64,000 nucleotides of DNA, taken from positions 248,001 through 312,000 of the forward strand of contig NZ_OY782771.1 in NCBI RefSeq assembly GCF_963678245.1, given 5' to 3'. Positions 47,234 to 55,704 of the stretch are shown here, piece by piece (position 1 is the stretch's first letter; every line of letters starts with the position of its first letter). The stretch is from an uncultured Sunxiuqinia sp. (GTDB lineage Bacteria; Bacteroidota; Bacteroidia; Bacteroidales; Prolixibacteraceae). The translations under genes and the position numbers were made by a program. The notes under the pieces were generated by a model. The model searched no databases. It was not told where the DNA came from and worked only from the letters and a program-made list of their open reading frames with translations.

Positions 47234-48040
47234 ATGATTATGGAAAAACACAAATTGATACAACTTATTTTAAAAGATTTGGAAGAATTGAATGAGATAA
47301 CAGCTTCATTACATCAATCTCAGGATATTTCGAAGTTTGAACTGAATATTGCATTAAGTAAATCGAAATTGGTTTCGCAGGAGTTTGAATTCCTAAAGGA
47401 AATTAGCGAAACACCGAATAACACGCCGGTGCCGGAGAGACAGGAAACGACGATTACGACACCTATTCTTCCAACAGAAAAAGTTGAAGAGAAAGTAAAA
47501 GAAGAATTGAGCAAGCCTGAGGTAAATGAAATAAAACCTGAGAATACGCCAAATAACACCAATATTGAACCAGAGCCTGAGCAAGCTCCTGAAAAGGAAA
47601 TAGTTGAAACTCCGGAGGCTCCAATAGGAAAAAATAGTCAGGGACAGAAGCCCGAGCCGACAGCAAGTAGTTCGAATGAAAAAGAAGAAACAGAAGAAAG
47701 CATCGAAGAAGATTCTGATAAACTCAAAACCTTAGGGGAAAATTTTGTCAAAGGGAAATCGCTGAATGATTTGATTTTAGCTTCAAACTCACTCGACAAA
47801 AGACTGGCAAGTTCTCCTATCGAAAAGCTGGAGACGGCGATTGGGCTGAACGACCGCTTTCAGTATACTCGGGAGCTTTTCGACAACGATCCTGCTCTTT
47901 TTCATCGTACCATTCGCAGTATCGATCAATCCGGCAATCTTGACGATGCGGTATCTTATTTGAATTCAAACTTCAAATGGAAGAAAACAGATACCAGTAT
48001 TCAGTTTGCACAACTGGTTAAACGCCGCTTTACAAATTAA
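47234..48040 (+). CDS. Hypothetical acidic protein with a conserved C-terminal domain
   Basis: The 268-residue protein has an N-terminal helical part (about 1-50). A long glutamate- and proline-rich low-complexity linker follows (about 55-160). The C-terminal helical domain (about 165-268) contains IEKLETAIGLNDRFQYTREL and SYLNSNFKWKK, a pattern recurring in Bacteroidota hypothetical proteins. No signal peptide, membrane segment or enzyme motif is visible, so the protein is cytosolic and its function unknown. It is followed after one base by rsmI, so the two are co-transcribed. Confidence 0.7.
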   Translation: MIMEKHKLIQLILKDLEELNEITASLHQSQDISKFELNIALSKSKLVSQEFEFLKEISETPNNTPVPERQETTITTPILPTEKVEEKVKEELSKPEVNEIKPENTPNNTNIEPEPEQAPEKEIVETPEAPIGKNSQGQKPEPTASSSNEKEETEESIEEDSDKLKTLGENFVKGKSLNDLILASNSLDKRLASSPIEKLETAIGLNDRFQYTRELFDNDPALFHRTIRSIDQSGNLDDAVSYLNSNFKWKKTDTSIQFAQLVKRRFTN

Positions 48041-48041
48041 C

Positions 48042-48713
48042 ATGGGGAAACTATATATTGTACCAACACCAATTGGAAATCTAGATGACATCACTCTTCG
48101 TGGCATCAAAATATTAAAAGAAGTTGATTTAATATTGGCCGAAGATACCCGGACATCTTCCAAATTGCTGCATCATTTTGAGATTCAGAAAAAAGTCTTT
48201 TCGCACCACAAGTTCAACGAACATAAAACGGTTGAAAGCTTGGCGCAACGAATGGCATCGGGCGAAAACCTGGCTTTAATTTCAGATGCTGGAACTCCGG
48301 CAATTAGCGATCCTGGCTATTTACTGGTAAAAGCTTGTATTGAAAATGATGTTGAAGTTGAATGCTTGCCCGGAGCAACAGCACTTATTCCGGCTTTGGT
48401 AAATTCGGGGCTGCCAAATGACCGATTTTGCTTTGAAGGCTTTTTGCCACCCAAAAAAGGTCGGCAAAAGAAACTAAAGCAGTTGGCTGAAGAAGACCGT
48501 ACCATGGTTTTTTACGAATCACCTTACCGACTGGTCAAAAGTCTGGAGCAATTTGCCGAATTTTTTGGAGCCGACAGAATGGCCTCTGTCTCCAGAGAGT
48601 TGACTAAGCTTTACGAAGAAACGAAGCGGGGTACCGTTGTTGAGCTAGCTAATTATTTTAAAGCTAAAACAGTAAAAGGCGAAATTGTTATTGTTGTTGA
48701 AGGGAAAAAGTAG
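48042..48713 (+). CDS. rsmI: 16S rRNA 2'-O-ribose C1402 methyltransferase
   Basis: The frame is open upstream to a TTG inside the previous gene, but the ATG at 48042, one base after that gene's stop, gives the standard start MGKLYIVPTPIGNLDDIT. The 223-residue product has the tetrapyrrole-methylase-like fold: EDTRTSSKLL, ISDAGTPAISDPG, the FEGFLPPKKGRQKKL loop and FYESPYRL. It uses S-adenosylmethionine to methylate C1402 of 16S rRNA. Confidence 0.93.
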   Translation: MGKLYIVPTPIGNLDDITLRGIKILKEVDLILAEDTRTSSKLLHHFEIQKKVFSHHKFNEHKTVESLAQRMASGENLALISDAGTPAISDPGYLLVKACIENDVEVECLPGATALIPALVNSGLPNDRFCFEGFLPPKKGRQKKLKQLAEEDRTMVFYESPYRLVKSLEQFAEFFGADRMASVSRELTKLYEETKRGTVVELANYFKAKTVKGEIVIVVEGKK

Positions 48714-48734
48714 AATTGGCAGACTGCAACAACC

Positions 48735-49487
48735 ATGAAGAAATACGAGCAGCTTTTTTTTGATCTAGATCGCACGCTTTGGGATTTTGACGCAAACTCA
48801 AAGCTGACCTTAAAACAAACGTTCGAAGAACTAGCTGTAAATGATCAAGTGAAAGACTTTGAAGCCTTTTTCAGCTATTACCAAGGAGTAAATCATAAAC
48901 TCTGGGAAGCTTACCGAAATAAGGAAATTCGGAAACCAGATCTGATCAAAAAGCGTTTCGAAGATACCTTATCTCATTTTAATGTTGAAGGGATTGATCC
49001 CGTTGAGATGAATGAGCAATACCTAGAGCTGATGCCATTGCAAACAAAGCTATTTCCAGGAGTTGTTGAAACACTCCAATACCTGAAAGAGCGACGCTAC
49101 CAAATGCACATTATTACAAATGGTTTCACCGAAGTCCAGCATCGGAAAATTTCAACAAGCGGACTTGATGTTTTCTTTGACCGAGTCTTTACTTCCGAAG
49201 CCGTTAAAATTCCCAAGCCTGACAAACGCATTTTCTTGCATGCTCTAAAGTGCTGCAATTCAAAAAAGAAGACTAGTGTTATGATCGGTGACTCCTGGGA
49301 AACTGACATACTTGGGGCTAAAGCGGCTGGCATTGATCAGGTGTTCGTTTCCGAAAAAAGAAATATTTCAGAATTTCCCCTTAGTTCCAAGAGTGGCAGC
49401 AGTGGTCTTTTTACAAAGTCGACAAGGGGAGGCTATCCCAAAACCTACTGTATTAAGAAAATCCAAAATCTAACAAAACTATTCTAA
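48735..49487 (+). CDS. HAD-superfamily hydrolase (YjjG-like) with a possible repeat-derived insertion
   Basis: The 250-residue protein has HAD motif I FFDLDRTLWDF (Asp10, Asp12), motif II IITNGF, and motif III/IV KPDKRIF and MIGDSWETDI. This is the pattern of the YjjG nucleotidase-type group, which removes phosphate from (non-canonical) pyrimidine nucleotides. Near the end, 20 codons (49377-49436) rich in Ser, Gly and Lys sit between EFP and KTYCIKKIQNL, where the family usually continues directly. A 7 bp inverted repeat (TCCCCTT 49376-49382, AAGGGGA 49424-49430) bounds most of it. It is 21 bases downstream of rsmI. Confidence 0.85.
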   Translation: MKKYEQLFFDLDRTLWDFDANSKLTLKQTFEELAVNDQVKDFEAFFSYYQGVNHKLWEAYRNKEIRKPDLIKKRFEDTLSHFNVEGIDPVEMNEQYLELMPLQTKLFPGVVETLQYLKERRYQMHIITNGFTEVQHRKISTSGLDVFFDRVFTSEAVKIPKPDKRIFLHALKCCNSKKKTSVMIGDSWETDILGAKAAGIDQVFVSEKRNISEFPLSSKSGSSGLFTKSTRGGYPKTYCIKKIQNLTKLF

Positions 49488-49837
49488 TATTATTTAGCAG
49501 TGAACAATTAAACAATATAGGTTTAGGAACGTTGAAAAAAAGGTAGGATTTAAACGAGTAAAGGAATGATAGAGCTGAGCGAAGAATTTACATTGTTGAT
49601 TGATTACAAATATGCTGTTTCGGGGGGCTCATATAATTGTGATAAATCATTTGTGTTGTTTGAAAACGATAAACCTATTCAGCCTTGAGGTCGATTTGAA
49701 TGTTTCAGAAAATTGAATAATACATTTTCTTGTTCTAACGGTTAAAACATAGTCCCGGATAAAATTAGTGATTTAATATATGTTCTTACATCAAGACACA
49801 GTTATGAAATTTATAATTAACTCCAAAAATTTAAGTT
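49488..49837. other. Gene-free stretch upstream of sodC
   Basis: No supported gene lies in these 350 bases. A 40-codon frame (49566-49688) has a plausible composition but no recognisable family, so I leave it uncalled. The sodC promoter is presumably near the right end. Confidence 0.4.
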
Positions 49838-50434
49838 ATGAAACATAGAAAACTACTAGTGCTTAATTTACTAATTGCAGCAGGAATATTATTTGCAACT
49901 CAGTCGTGCACAAATTCACAAAAGCAAAATCACGAAAATGAGTCGTCCATGAATACCGAAAAAAGCGTTGTGGAGTCTGACGCGTCGATAAACAAAGCAG
50001 TTTGTGTTTTGCATCCTACCGAAGGAAACGATGTAAGCGGTATTGTAACATTTACCAGAAGCGGTTCAGATATAAAAATAGTTTTTGATGGCGAAGGCTT
50101 TACACCAGGGAAACATGGTTTCCACATTCATCAATACGGAGATTGTTCTGCATCTGATGGTACTTCTTCTGGAGGACATTTTAATCCTGAAAATACAAAA
50201 CACGGTTCACCTTCTGGAGAAGAGCGTCATGTAGGCGATTTCGGGAATGTTGAAGCTGATGAAGATGGTACAATTCATTTTGAAATGACAGATTCAATGA
50301 TAAGCTTTAGTGGCGAGCACTCCATCATTGGCCGCGGAATTATCGTCCATGCCGGTGAAGACGACTTAACGTCTCAGCCTACCGGAGCAGCCGGAGCTAG
50401 AGTTGCTTGCGGTGTAATCGGCATTGCCGAGTAA
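49838..50434 (+). CDS. sodC: Cu/Zn superoxide dismutase (lipoprotein)
   Basis: The 198-residue protein has a lipoprotein signal ending in TQSC (Cys24). The Cu/Zn-SOD fold follows with a complete metal site: copper ligands His96, His98 and His171 with bridging His114, and zinc ligands His114, His122, His131 and Asp134. Cys103 and Cys191 fit the conserved disulfide. It should dismutate superoxide in the periplasm or outer membrane. An IS256-family element has landed 106 bases after the stop, so any native downstream terminator may be displaced. Confidence 0.95.
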   Translation: MKHRKLLVLNLLIAAGILFATQSCTNSQKQNHENESSMNTEKSVVESDASINKAVCVLHPTEGNDVSGIVTFTRSGSDIKIVFDGEGFTPGKHGFHIHQYGDCSASDGTSSGGHFNPENTKHGSPSGEERHVGDFGNVEADEDGTIHFEMTDSMISFSGEHSIIGRGIIVHAGEDDLTSQPTGAAGARVACGVIGIAE

Positions 50435-50540
50435 TATTTTATATGAAACGACCATTAATGAGAAGTATTTATACATATTATGAGAATGATTATAAAATGT
50501 GAGTCTTTCCAGAGTTATGAAAAATAAACAAATTATAAAA

Positions 50541-50566
50541 GACAGTATCCCACTAAGTGTGTAAAG
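50541..50566. repeat. Left terminal inverted repeat of the IS256-family element
   Basis: GACAGTATCC at the outer end and TAAGTGTGTA inside match the complement of the right end (GGTAGCATCC, TAAGTGTGTA) with a few differences. Confidence 0.88.
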
Positions 50567-50574
50567 CGGTTTGA

Positions 50575-51813
50575 TTAATATAATTCTAATCGTTCATCAA
50601 AAATAATTAAAAATTGATTCAGGATCATGCCCCAGTCTCGGATTGGCATGGTCCATTTTTTTGTTACCTCATTTACAGCCAGGAACACAGACTTCATTAC
50701 TGCCTCATCGGTTGGGAAAGATCCTTTACTTTTGGTGTGTTTGCGGATCTTTCCATTGAGGTTTTCAATGATATTGGTAGTGTAAATAATCTTACGTATT
50801 TCCAGAGGAAAATCGAAGAATGCGGTGAGTTCATTCCAGTTTTTTCGCCAGCTTTTGATAGCATAAGAGTATTTGCTGTTCCATCGTTCTTCCAATACAT
50901 CCAGAGCAGCTTCAGCGGCATCTTTGGTAGGTGCAGTGTAGATTTCTTTCATGTCCGCGGCAAATGCTTTCTTATCTTTCCAAACAACGTATCTGGAGGC
51001 ATTTCTGATTTGATGGACTACACAAATTTGCTTGGTCGATGAAGGGAAAACAGTCGCGATTGTGTCCGTAAATCCGTTTAAATTATCGGTTACCGTAATA
51101 AGGATATCCCTGAAACCCCGTGCTTTCATGTCTGTTAAAACGGTCATCCAGAAAGCAGATGTTTCATTCTTTCCCAGCCATAAGCCAAGAACCTCTTTCC
51201 TCCCGTCTTTCCTGAGTCCAATGGCAATATAAACGGTCTTATTAATGACCTTCGAGTTTTCTCTGACTTTGAATACGATCCCATCCATCCAGACGATAAG
51301 ATAGATGGGTTCCAATGCCCTGTTTTGCCAGGCAATAATGTCGGCAGTTATCCTATCGGTTATTCGAGAGATCGTGCTGATTGATACTTCAATGTCGTAC
51401 AATTCTCTAATCTGCTCTTCGATATCACTGTTGCTCATCCCTTTGGCATACATGGAGATAATGACATTTTCAATACCATCGACCATGTTTTGTCTTTTCC
51501 GAACCAGCATTGGATTAAAACTAGAGTCACGGTCACTGGGAACTTTTATCTCATGGTTACCATTTGATGTTTTGATGGTTTTCGTGGCAAGACCATTACG
51601 GGAGTTGGGATTATCAGACTGTTCATACCTGGGATAACCAAGGTGAGCATCCATTTCCCCTTTTAATAGTTGTTCTATTCCACGTTTTTGAAGCTCATGA
51701 ATAAATTCATTAAGCTCATCGCCGTTTTTGAACTGCTTTAAAAAATCACTGTTGAGTAAATCTTTTTTATCCATTGTGTGTGCTAATTTATCAAAGTTAT
51801 CTCCGATTTTCAT
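50575..51813 (-). CDS. IS256-family (mutator-type) transposase
   Basis: The 412-residue protein is full length for the family and carries the DDE triad: Asp177 in WMDGIVFK, Asp243 in VTDNLNGF and Glu350 in [12 protein letters not shown]. It also has the N-terminal [12 protein letters not shown] segment typical of mutator-type transposases. A second ATG at residue 14 is an alternative start. It occupies nearly the whole element and reads leftwards toward sodC. Confidence 0.95.
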   Translation of the reverse strand: MKIGDNFDKLAHTMDKKDLLNSDFLKQFKNGDELNEFIHELQKRGIEQLLKGEMDAHLGYPRYEQSDNPNSRNGLATKTIKTSNGNHEIKVPSDRDSSFNPMLVRKRQNMVDGIENVIISMYAKGMSNSDIEEQIRELYDIEVSISTISRITDRITADIIAWQNRALEPIYLIVWMDGIVFKVRENSKVINKTVYIAIGLRKDGRKEVLGLWLGKNETSAFWMTVLTDMKARGFRDILITVTDNLNGFTDTIATVFPSSTKQICVVHQIRNASRYVVWKDKKAFAADMKEIYTAPTKDAAEAALDVLEERWNSKYSYAIKSWRKNWNELTAFFDFPLEIRKIIYTTNIIENLNGKIRKHTKSKGSFPTDEAVMKSVFLAVNEVTKKWTMPIRDWGMILNQFLIIFDERLELY

Positions 51814-51857
51814 TTTGAGCTTATCATGGGCTCAATTAAAATCAGGATAACTTTGAT

Positions 51858-51883
51858 GTCTACACACTTATTAGGATGCTACC
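51858..51883. repeat. Right terminal inverted repeat of the IS256-family element
   Basis: The complement of the left end, with TACACACTTA in the middle and GGATGCTACC at the outer edge, followed directly by the TTATAAAA duplication. Confidence 0.88.
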
Positions 51884-51911
51884 TTATAAAACAAAAAAAG
51901 TTGAAAATTTC

Positions 51912-51939
51912 TATAGAATAGATGATCGTCTATTCTATA
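51912..51939. terminator. 11 bp hairpin downstream of the PorP/SprF gene
   Basis: TATAGAATAGA (51912-51922) and TCTATTCTATA (51929-51939) form a perfect stem with a 6-base loop. On the minus strand it is followed, after a short gap, by a T-run (51900-51894 region), so it could end the adhesin-sprF transcript. Confidence 0.5.
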
Positions 51940-52006
51940 ATTTGTTACTGCCTCCTATTCTATTGTTTTTTTATAATAGATAGTTGACAACCGATTTGTG
52001 CTTCAA

Positions 52007-52975
52007 TTAAAAGTACCGTCTTTTTGTATAAGGTCGTTTATAAAAGTCGTACTCGTATATCAAACGGATTTCATGAGTTCCCAACTGGTATTTCCGAAAT
52101 TCCTGAGATATAGAGTAATCTACTGCATACCCAAGCCGGAGGTTTTTTAATACGACCAACTGCATGACTGCGGCAACAGTATTGTTGGTTCGGTACATTG
52201 CTCCGAGCCAAAATTTATTGTAGAATAGAAAGTTTGCAGAGACATCTGCTTGAATTGGAGCTCCAATGGCACCTTTTAGCATAAAGGAAGGTTTAAACCG
52301 AATTTGCCGTTGCTGGCCGAAAATATATCCACCAATTAAATAGGCATATCTTAATTCAGCAAGTGAAGAATAGTTGTTCCGGTTAGCCTGAAAATCATTC
52401 TGGATAATTTGTGGAATTGAAAAACTGACATAGTAGTCTTTCGAGTAAACCATAGCTCCAATTCCCCAACTAACCATGAAATTAATGTGAACGTCTTCCA
52501 TGAATTGGGGATCATCAATACCATCAGGATACAGCTGGTATTGTGTTAAAAGGTTGTCGTAGTTAATAAAACCAGCCTTTAATCCCATGCGCAAGTAAGT
52601 TTTCCAATCTAACCTGACCTGGTAGGCATAGTCGGCAGTAACAGTTAACTTTTTTTCATAACCAATTCGGTCGTCAACAATGTTTAGTCCAATACCATTA
52701 TTCTCATTTTTAACAGGGGAGTAGAATGAGACCGACTTGGTGAGCGGTGCTCCACTGTGTCCCACATAGTACTGACGGGTAAAAACCTGAACTCCAACTT
52801 TCTCCCACATACCGGCATAGGCAGGGTTTACCGTTTGTATGCTGTTCATGTATTGAGTGAAAATAGGGTCGGTTTGTGCTTGGGCTGAGACATGAAAAGC
52901 CATTACCATCATGAAAAGAACGAAATTTCTCTTTATGCAATTGGTAATTATATGTTGCTTTCTCCTTCCTGTCAT
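52007..52975 (-). CDS. PorP/SprF-family type IX secretion membrane protein
   Basis: The 322-residue protein has a signal sequence ending near VSAQAQ and then the family opening DPIFTQYMNSIQTVNPAYAG. Beta strands follow (GLNIVDDRIGYEKKLTVTADYAY, LRMGLKAGF, LRLGYAVDYSI) and the end is HEIRLIYEYDF. Members are outer-membrane barrels; SprF of Flavobacterium is needed to secrete the adhesin SprB, encoded beside it. Here the gene follows the giant adhesin after 29 bases, the same pairing. The frame has an alternative start at the internal MMVMAF. Confidence 0.92.
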   Translation of the reverse strand: MTGRRKQHIITNCIKRNFVLFMMVMAFHVSAQAQTDPIFTQYMNSIQTVNPAYAGMWEKVGVQVFTRQYYVGHSGAPLTKSVSFYSPVKNENNGIGLNIVDDRIGYEKKLTVTADYAYQVRLDWKTYLRMGLKAGFINYDNLLTQYQLYPDGIDDPQFMEDVHINFMVSWGIGAMVYSKDYYVSFSIPQIIQNDFQANRNNYSSLAELRYAYLIGGYIFGQQRQIRFKPSFMLKGAIGAPIQADVSANFLFYNKFWLGAMYRTNNTVAAVMQLVVLKNLRLGYAVDYSISQEFRKYQLGTHEIRLIYEYDFYKRPYTKRRYF

Positions 52976-53004
52976 TCCCGCTACGATATTATTAATAATA
53001 TTCT

Positions 53005-55704
53005 TTAATACGAAATCATTACAAATCCTCTTTCCATATTTCCGTCTCCTTTGATCAAGATGTATAGGTAGTTACCTACCGGAAGTTTCTCACTGTCAAA
53101 TTGGCCTTCGTTTGTTCGGCTTCCATCCCACCATGCTTTTTCATAGCTGCCCCAGAAGCTTAGATTACCATAGTGTTCGTGTTCATACATCGACTCGCCC
53201 CAACGATTAAAGATTAACAACTTCGCATTCGGATACTTGTCGATACAAACGATTTGGAAGAAATCGTGAATCCCATCACCATTTGGAGAGAACCCTTCAG
53301 GAATGAACAATTCACAGTCTTCCTGGAAGTCCAGATATTCCGGATGTCCGTCGAAATCAATATCATCGTCGTAGTAAACGTTATTGTTGTTTAAATCCTC
53401 ATATTTCGTCGGGATCAGGTCATTGTCGTCATCTGTGTCTCGCCAATCGCGGATTCCATCATTATCAAAGTCCTGCAAGTGTGGATTTGTTCCATATGGG
53501 TTGTCCGGATCATTAACATTGTAATTTCCAAAGAAATTGTCATAGGCATCGTCTAATCCATCTCCGTCAATATCCGAATATTCAGGAATCAACTCGGCAA
53601 TACCTTTTGCTCCAATATCATAACCTTCAACACTATCTGGTACGCCATCATTATCCGAATCTGCATCCAGATAATCAGGAATATCATCGCCGTCTGTGTC
53701 AACTGCGTCAATACCAACTTGCGATCCTTGCTCGTAGATATCATCCAATCCGTTGCCATTTTCATCCAATCCGCTTGGTGCAACATACTCACCTTCTGCC
53801 TGCGCTTCAATATTATCAATAATACCATCGTTGTCCGAATCAATATCCAGACTATTTGGTATTCCATCGCCATCTGAATCAATTGTCCGATCTCCTTCTT
53901 CCCAATCGACAATACCATCATTGTCATCATCAATATCAGTGCTATCGGCAACTCCATCACAATCTGAGTCAGCAAAAATACTGATGTAAGCAATTCCCTG
54001 AGTACACATGCTATTGTAGTTGTCGTCGCAAACTTCATAAACAAAACTATCTCGGTAAGCGATGCCGCGCTCAAAGTCATAGCGGAATGTCCCATCATCA
54101 AATATGGTCAAAGTTCCCTGAGTTGGCTCAACGATCGGTGTTGTATTGATGATGAGTTGATCTCCATTTGGATCGAAATCGTTTATGGTTAAGCTTGCAA
54201 CGATGTTGTTACAGCTACCGGTAAAATTGTCAACGATAACTATTGGAGCTTCATTTGGAGGCAATACTGTCAATTGAACGAGAGCTTCGTCGCACAATGT
54301 ATCGCATGGAATACCATCGTCACAGATGCTGTAAGTAAAGGCATCGGTTCCGGTATAGTCAGCATTTGGCGTATATGTAACTGTAAAGTCGCTGTTAATT
54401 ACGACTGTTCCGTTGCTTGGCTGGTTCGTAATAGTCAATGTTGATGTGTCAATCGAGCTATTTGGATCTGTGTCATTGGCTAAAATATCAATGATTGTTG
54501 GGAGGTTGTGGATAATGCTTTCACTGTCATCCTGCGCATCCGGGTGAGAATTACCATAAATGGTTACTTGTGCAATACAAGTTGAAACATTACCATTGAC
54601 ATCAGTCGCTGTAACGGTCACACTATTTTGACCAGCATTCAGACAGTTAAAATCTGTCTGGCTCAATTCAATTGAAGCTATTCCGCATTCATCGGAACTT
54701 GCCAATACGATCATACTTTCGTTTATTGATAATACATTACTGGCAGCTAAGAACAATTCTATATCCTGACATGCAATTTGTGGTGGAATTGTGTCTGCAA
54801 TTGTTACTATGGAATTACATGTTGCTGAGTTGCCTGCGAGATCCGTAACCGTAATTGAAACCACATTATCGCCAATATTTGTACAATCGAAATCACCTTT
54901 GTTAATTAATATCGATGTGATGTTGCAGTTATCATCGTAGGTATCCAATAATTGAGATGTTGAAACAGTTACTTGCCCATTCGCACCAAGATACGTTGTG
55001 ATGTCTTTGCAATTCACGGTTGGAGCGATGGTGTCGAGCACTTGAATGGTTGAGTTGCATGTTGAGCTGTTGCCACTTTCATCGGTTACGGTCAAGACTA
55101 CGGAAATAAATCCGCTGATATCAGCACAATCGAATTGATCAATATTAACACTGAACAGCAAGTTGCTAGCAGCAGTACAATTATCTGATGAGCCATTGCC
55201 AATTGTTTGAAGATCGATATCGGTTAATTGATATGTTCCGTTTTCATCCAACGTAATGGTAAGATCGTTACAAACTGCAATTGGTGGTTCATCATCCAAT
55301 GCAATTATCCGGTGTTCAACAAAGCCAATATTATCGCAGGAGTCTTTGATGGCATAAGTACGGATAACTTCAGCTCCGTTTGCAGTGGTCGTTTGTACAA
55401 CGGTATAAAGTCCGAATGAGCTTTCAACAATTCCGGAAGGATCACTGGCAGAACCCCCCGCAGGGACGAATTCAGTATAGCTGGTAAAAGCTGAAGTCGT
55501 ATCACTTAGACAGACGATTTCAATGTCGGGAGGTGCAACCATTTCAGGTCCAACATTATCCAGTATCGTAATTACTTGTTGACATTGTGCCGTATTTCCG
55601 CAGGAGTCAGCTATTTCATAGGTTCTAATAATTTGCTCCGGACAAGTTCCAGGTGGATAGGTTTCGTCAACCAGTGTGAATGTTTCATTCACCAATCCGC
55701 AATT
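53005..55704 (-). CDS. C-terminal part of the giant adhesin: HYR repeats, calcium-binding repeats and T9SS type B sorting domain (out of frame with its N-terminal part)
   Basis: This frame (896 residues from a TTG at 55695) continues the repeat protein at 55689-64000 after a frameshift. In order it has four or more HYR-like domains (about 1-385), a cadherin-like domain (about 390-480; NDTDPNSS, TYTPNADYTGTDAFTY) and a second such domain (about 485-575). Aspartate-rich thrombospondin type 3-like calcium repeats follow (about 580-790; DSDGDGIPN, DSDNDGI). The end is a gliding-motility C-terminal domain (last ~90 residues; FSPNGDGIHDFF, LIFNRWGESMYE, PVGNYLYIL), the type B signal for export and surface attachment by the type IX system. 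Without the upstream frame it has no signal peptide. Confidence 0.88.
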   Translation of the reverse strand, partial: NCGLVNETFTLVDETYPPGTCPEQIIRTYEIADSCGNTAQCQQVITILDNVGPEMVAPPDIEIVCLSDTTSAFTSYTEFVPAGGSASDPSGIVESSFGLYTVVQTTTANGAEVIRTYAIKDSCDNIGFVEHRIIALDDEPPIAVCNDLTITLDENGTYQLTDIDLQTIGNGSSDNCTAASNLLFSVNIDQFDCADISGFISVVLTVTDESGNSSTCNSTIQVLDTIAPTVNCKDITTYLGANGQVTVSTSQLLDTYDDNCNITSILINKGDFDCTNIGDNVVSITVTDLAGNSATCNSIVTIADTIPPQIACQDIELFLAASNVLSINESMIVLASSDECGIASIELSQTDFNCLNAGQNSVTVTATDVNGNVSTCIAQVTIYGNSHPDAQDDSESIIHNLPTIIDILANDTDPNSSIDTSTLTITNQPSNGTVVINSDFTVTYTPNADYTGTDAFTYSICDDGIPCDTLCDEALVQLTVLPPNEAPIVIVDNFTGSCNNIVASLTINDFDPNGDQLIINTTPIVEPTQGTLTIFDDGTFRYDFERGIAYRDSFVYEVCDDNYNSMCTQGIAYISIFADSDCDGVADSTDIDDDNDGIVDWEEGDRTIDSDGDGIPNSLDIDSDNDGIIDNIEAQAEGEYVAPSGLDENGNGLDDIYEQGSQVGIDAVDTDGDDIPDYLDADSDNDGVPDSVEGYDIGAKGIAELIPEYSDIDGDGLDDAYDNFFGNYNVNDPDNPYGTNPHLQDFDNDGIRDWRDTDDDNDLIPTKYEDLNNNNVYYDDDIDFDGHPEYLDFQEDCELFIPEGFSPNGDGIHDFFQIVCIDKYPNAKLLIFNRWGESMYEHEHYGNLSFWGSYEKAWWDGSRTNEGQFDSEKLPVGNYLYILIKGDGNMERGFVMISY

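Larger units (their letters stand above)
50541..51883 (-). mobile_element. Complete IS256-family insertion sequence, 1343 bp
   Basis: A full transposase gene lies between imperfect 26 bp terminal inverted repeats (50541-50566 and 51858-51883), both containing TAAGTGTGTA. The element is flanked by the identical 8 bp sequence TTATAAAA (50533-50540 and 51884-51891), the expected target duplication. Intact ends, an intact gene and an exact duplication point to a recent insertion between sodC and the PorP/SprF gene. Confidence 0.93.

Noticed and set aside
49566-49688. 40-codon plus-strand frame before sodC
   Set aside because: It has plausible composition, but no family, start context or neighbour supports it.
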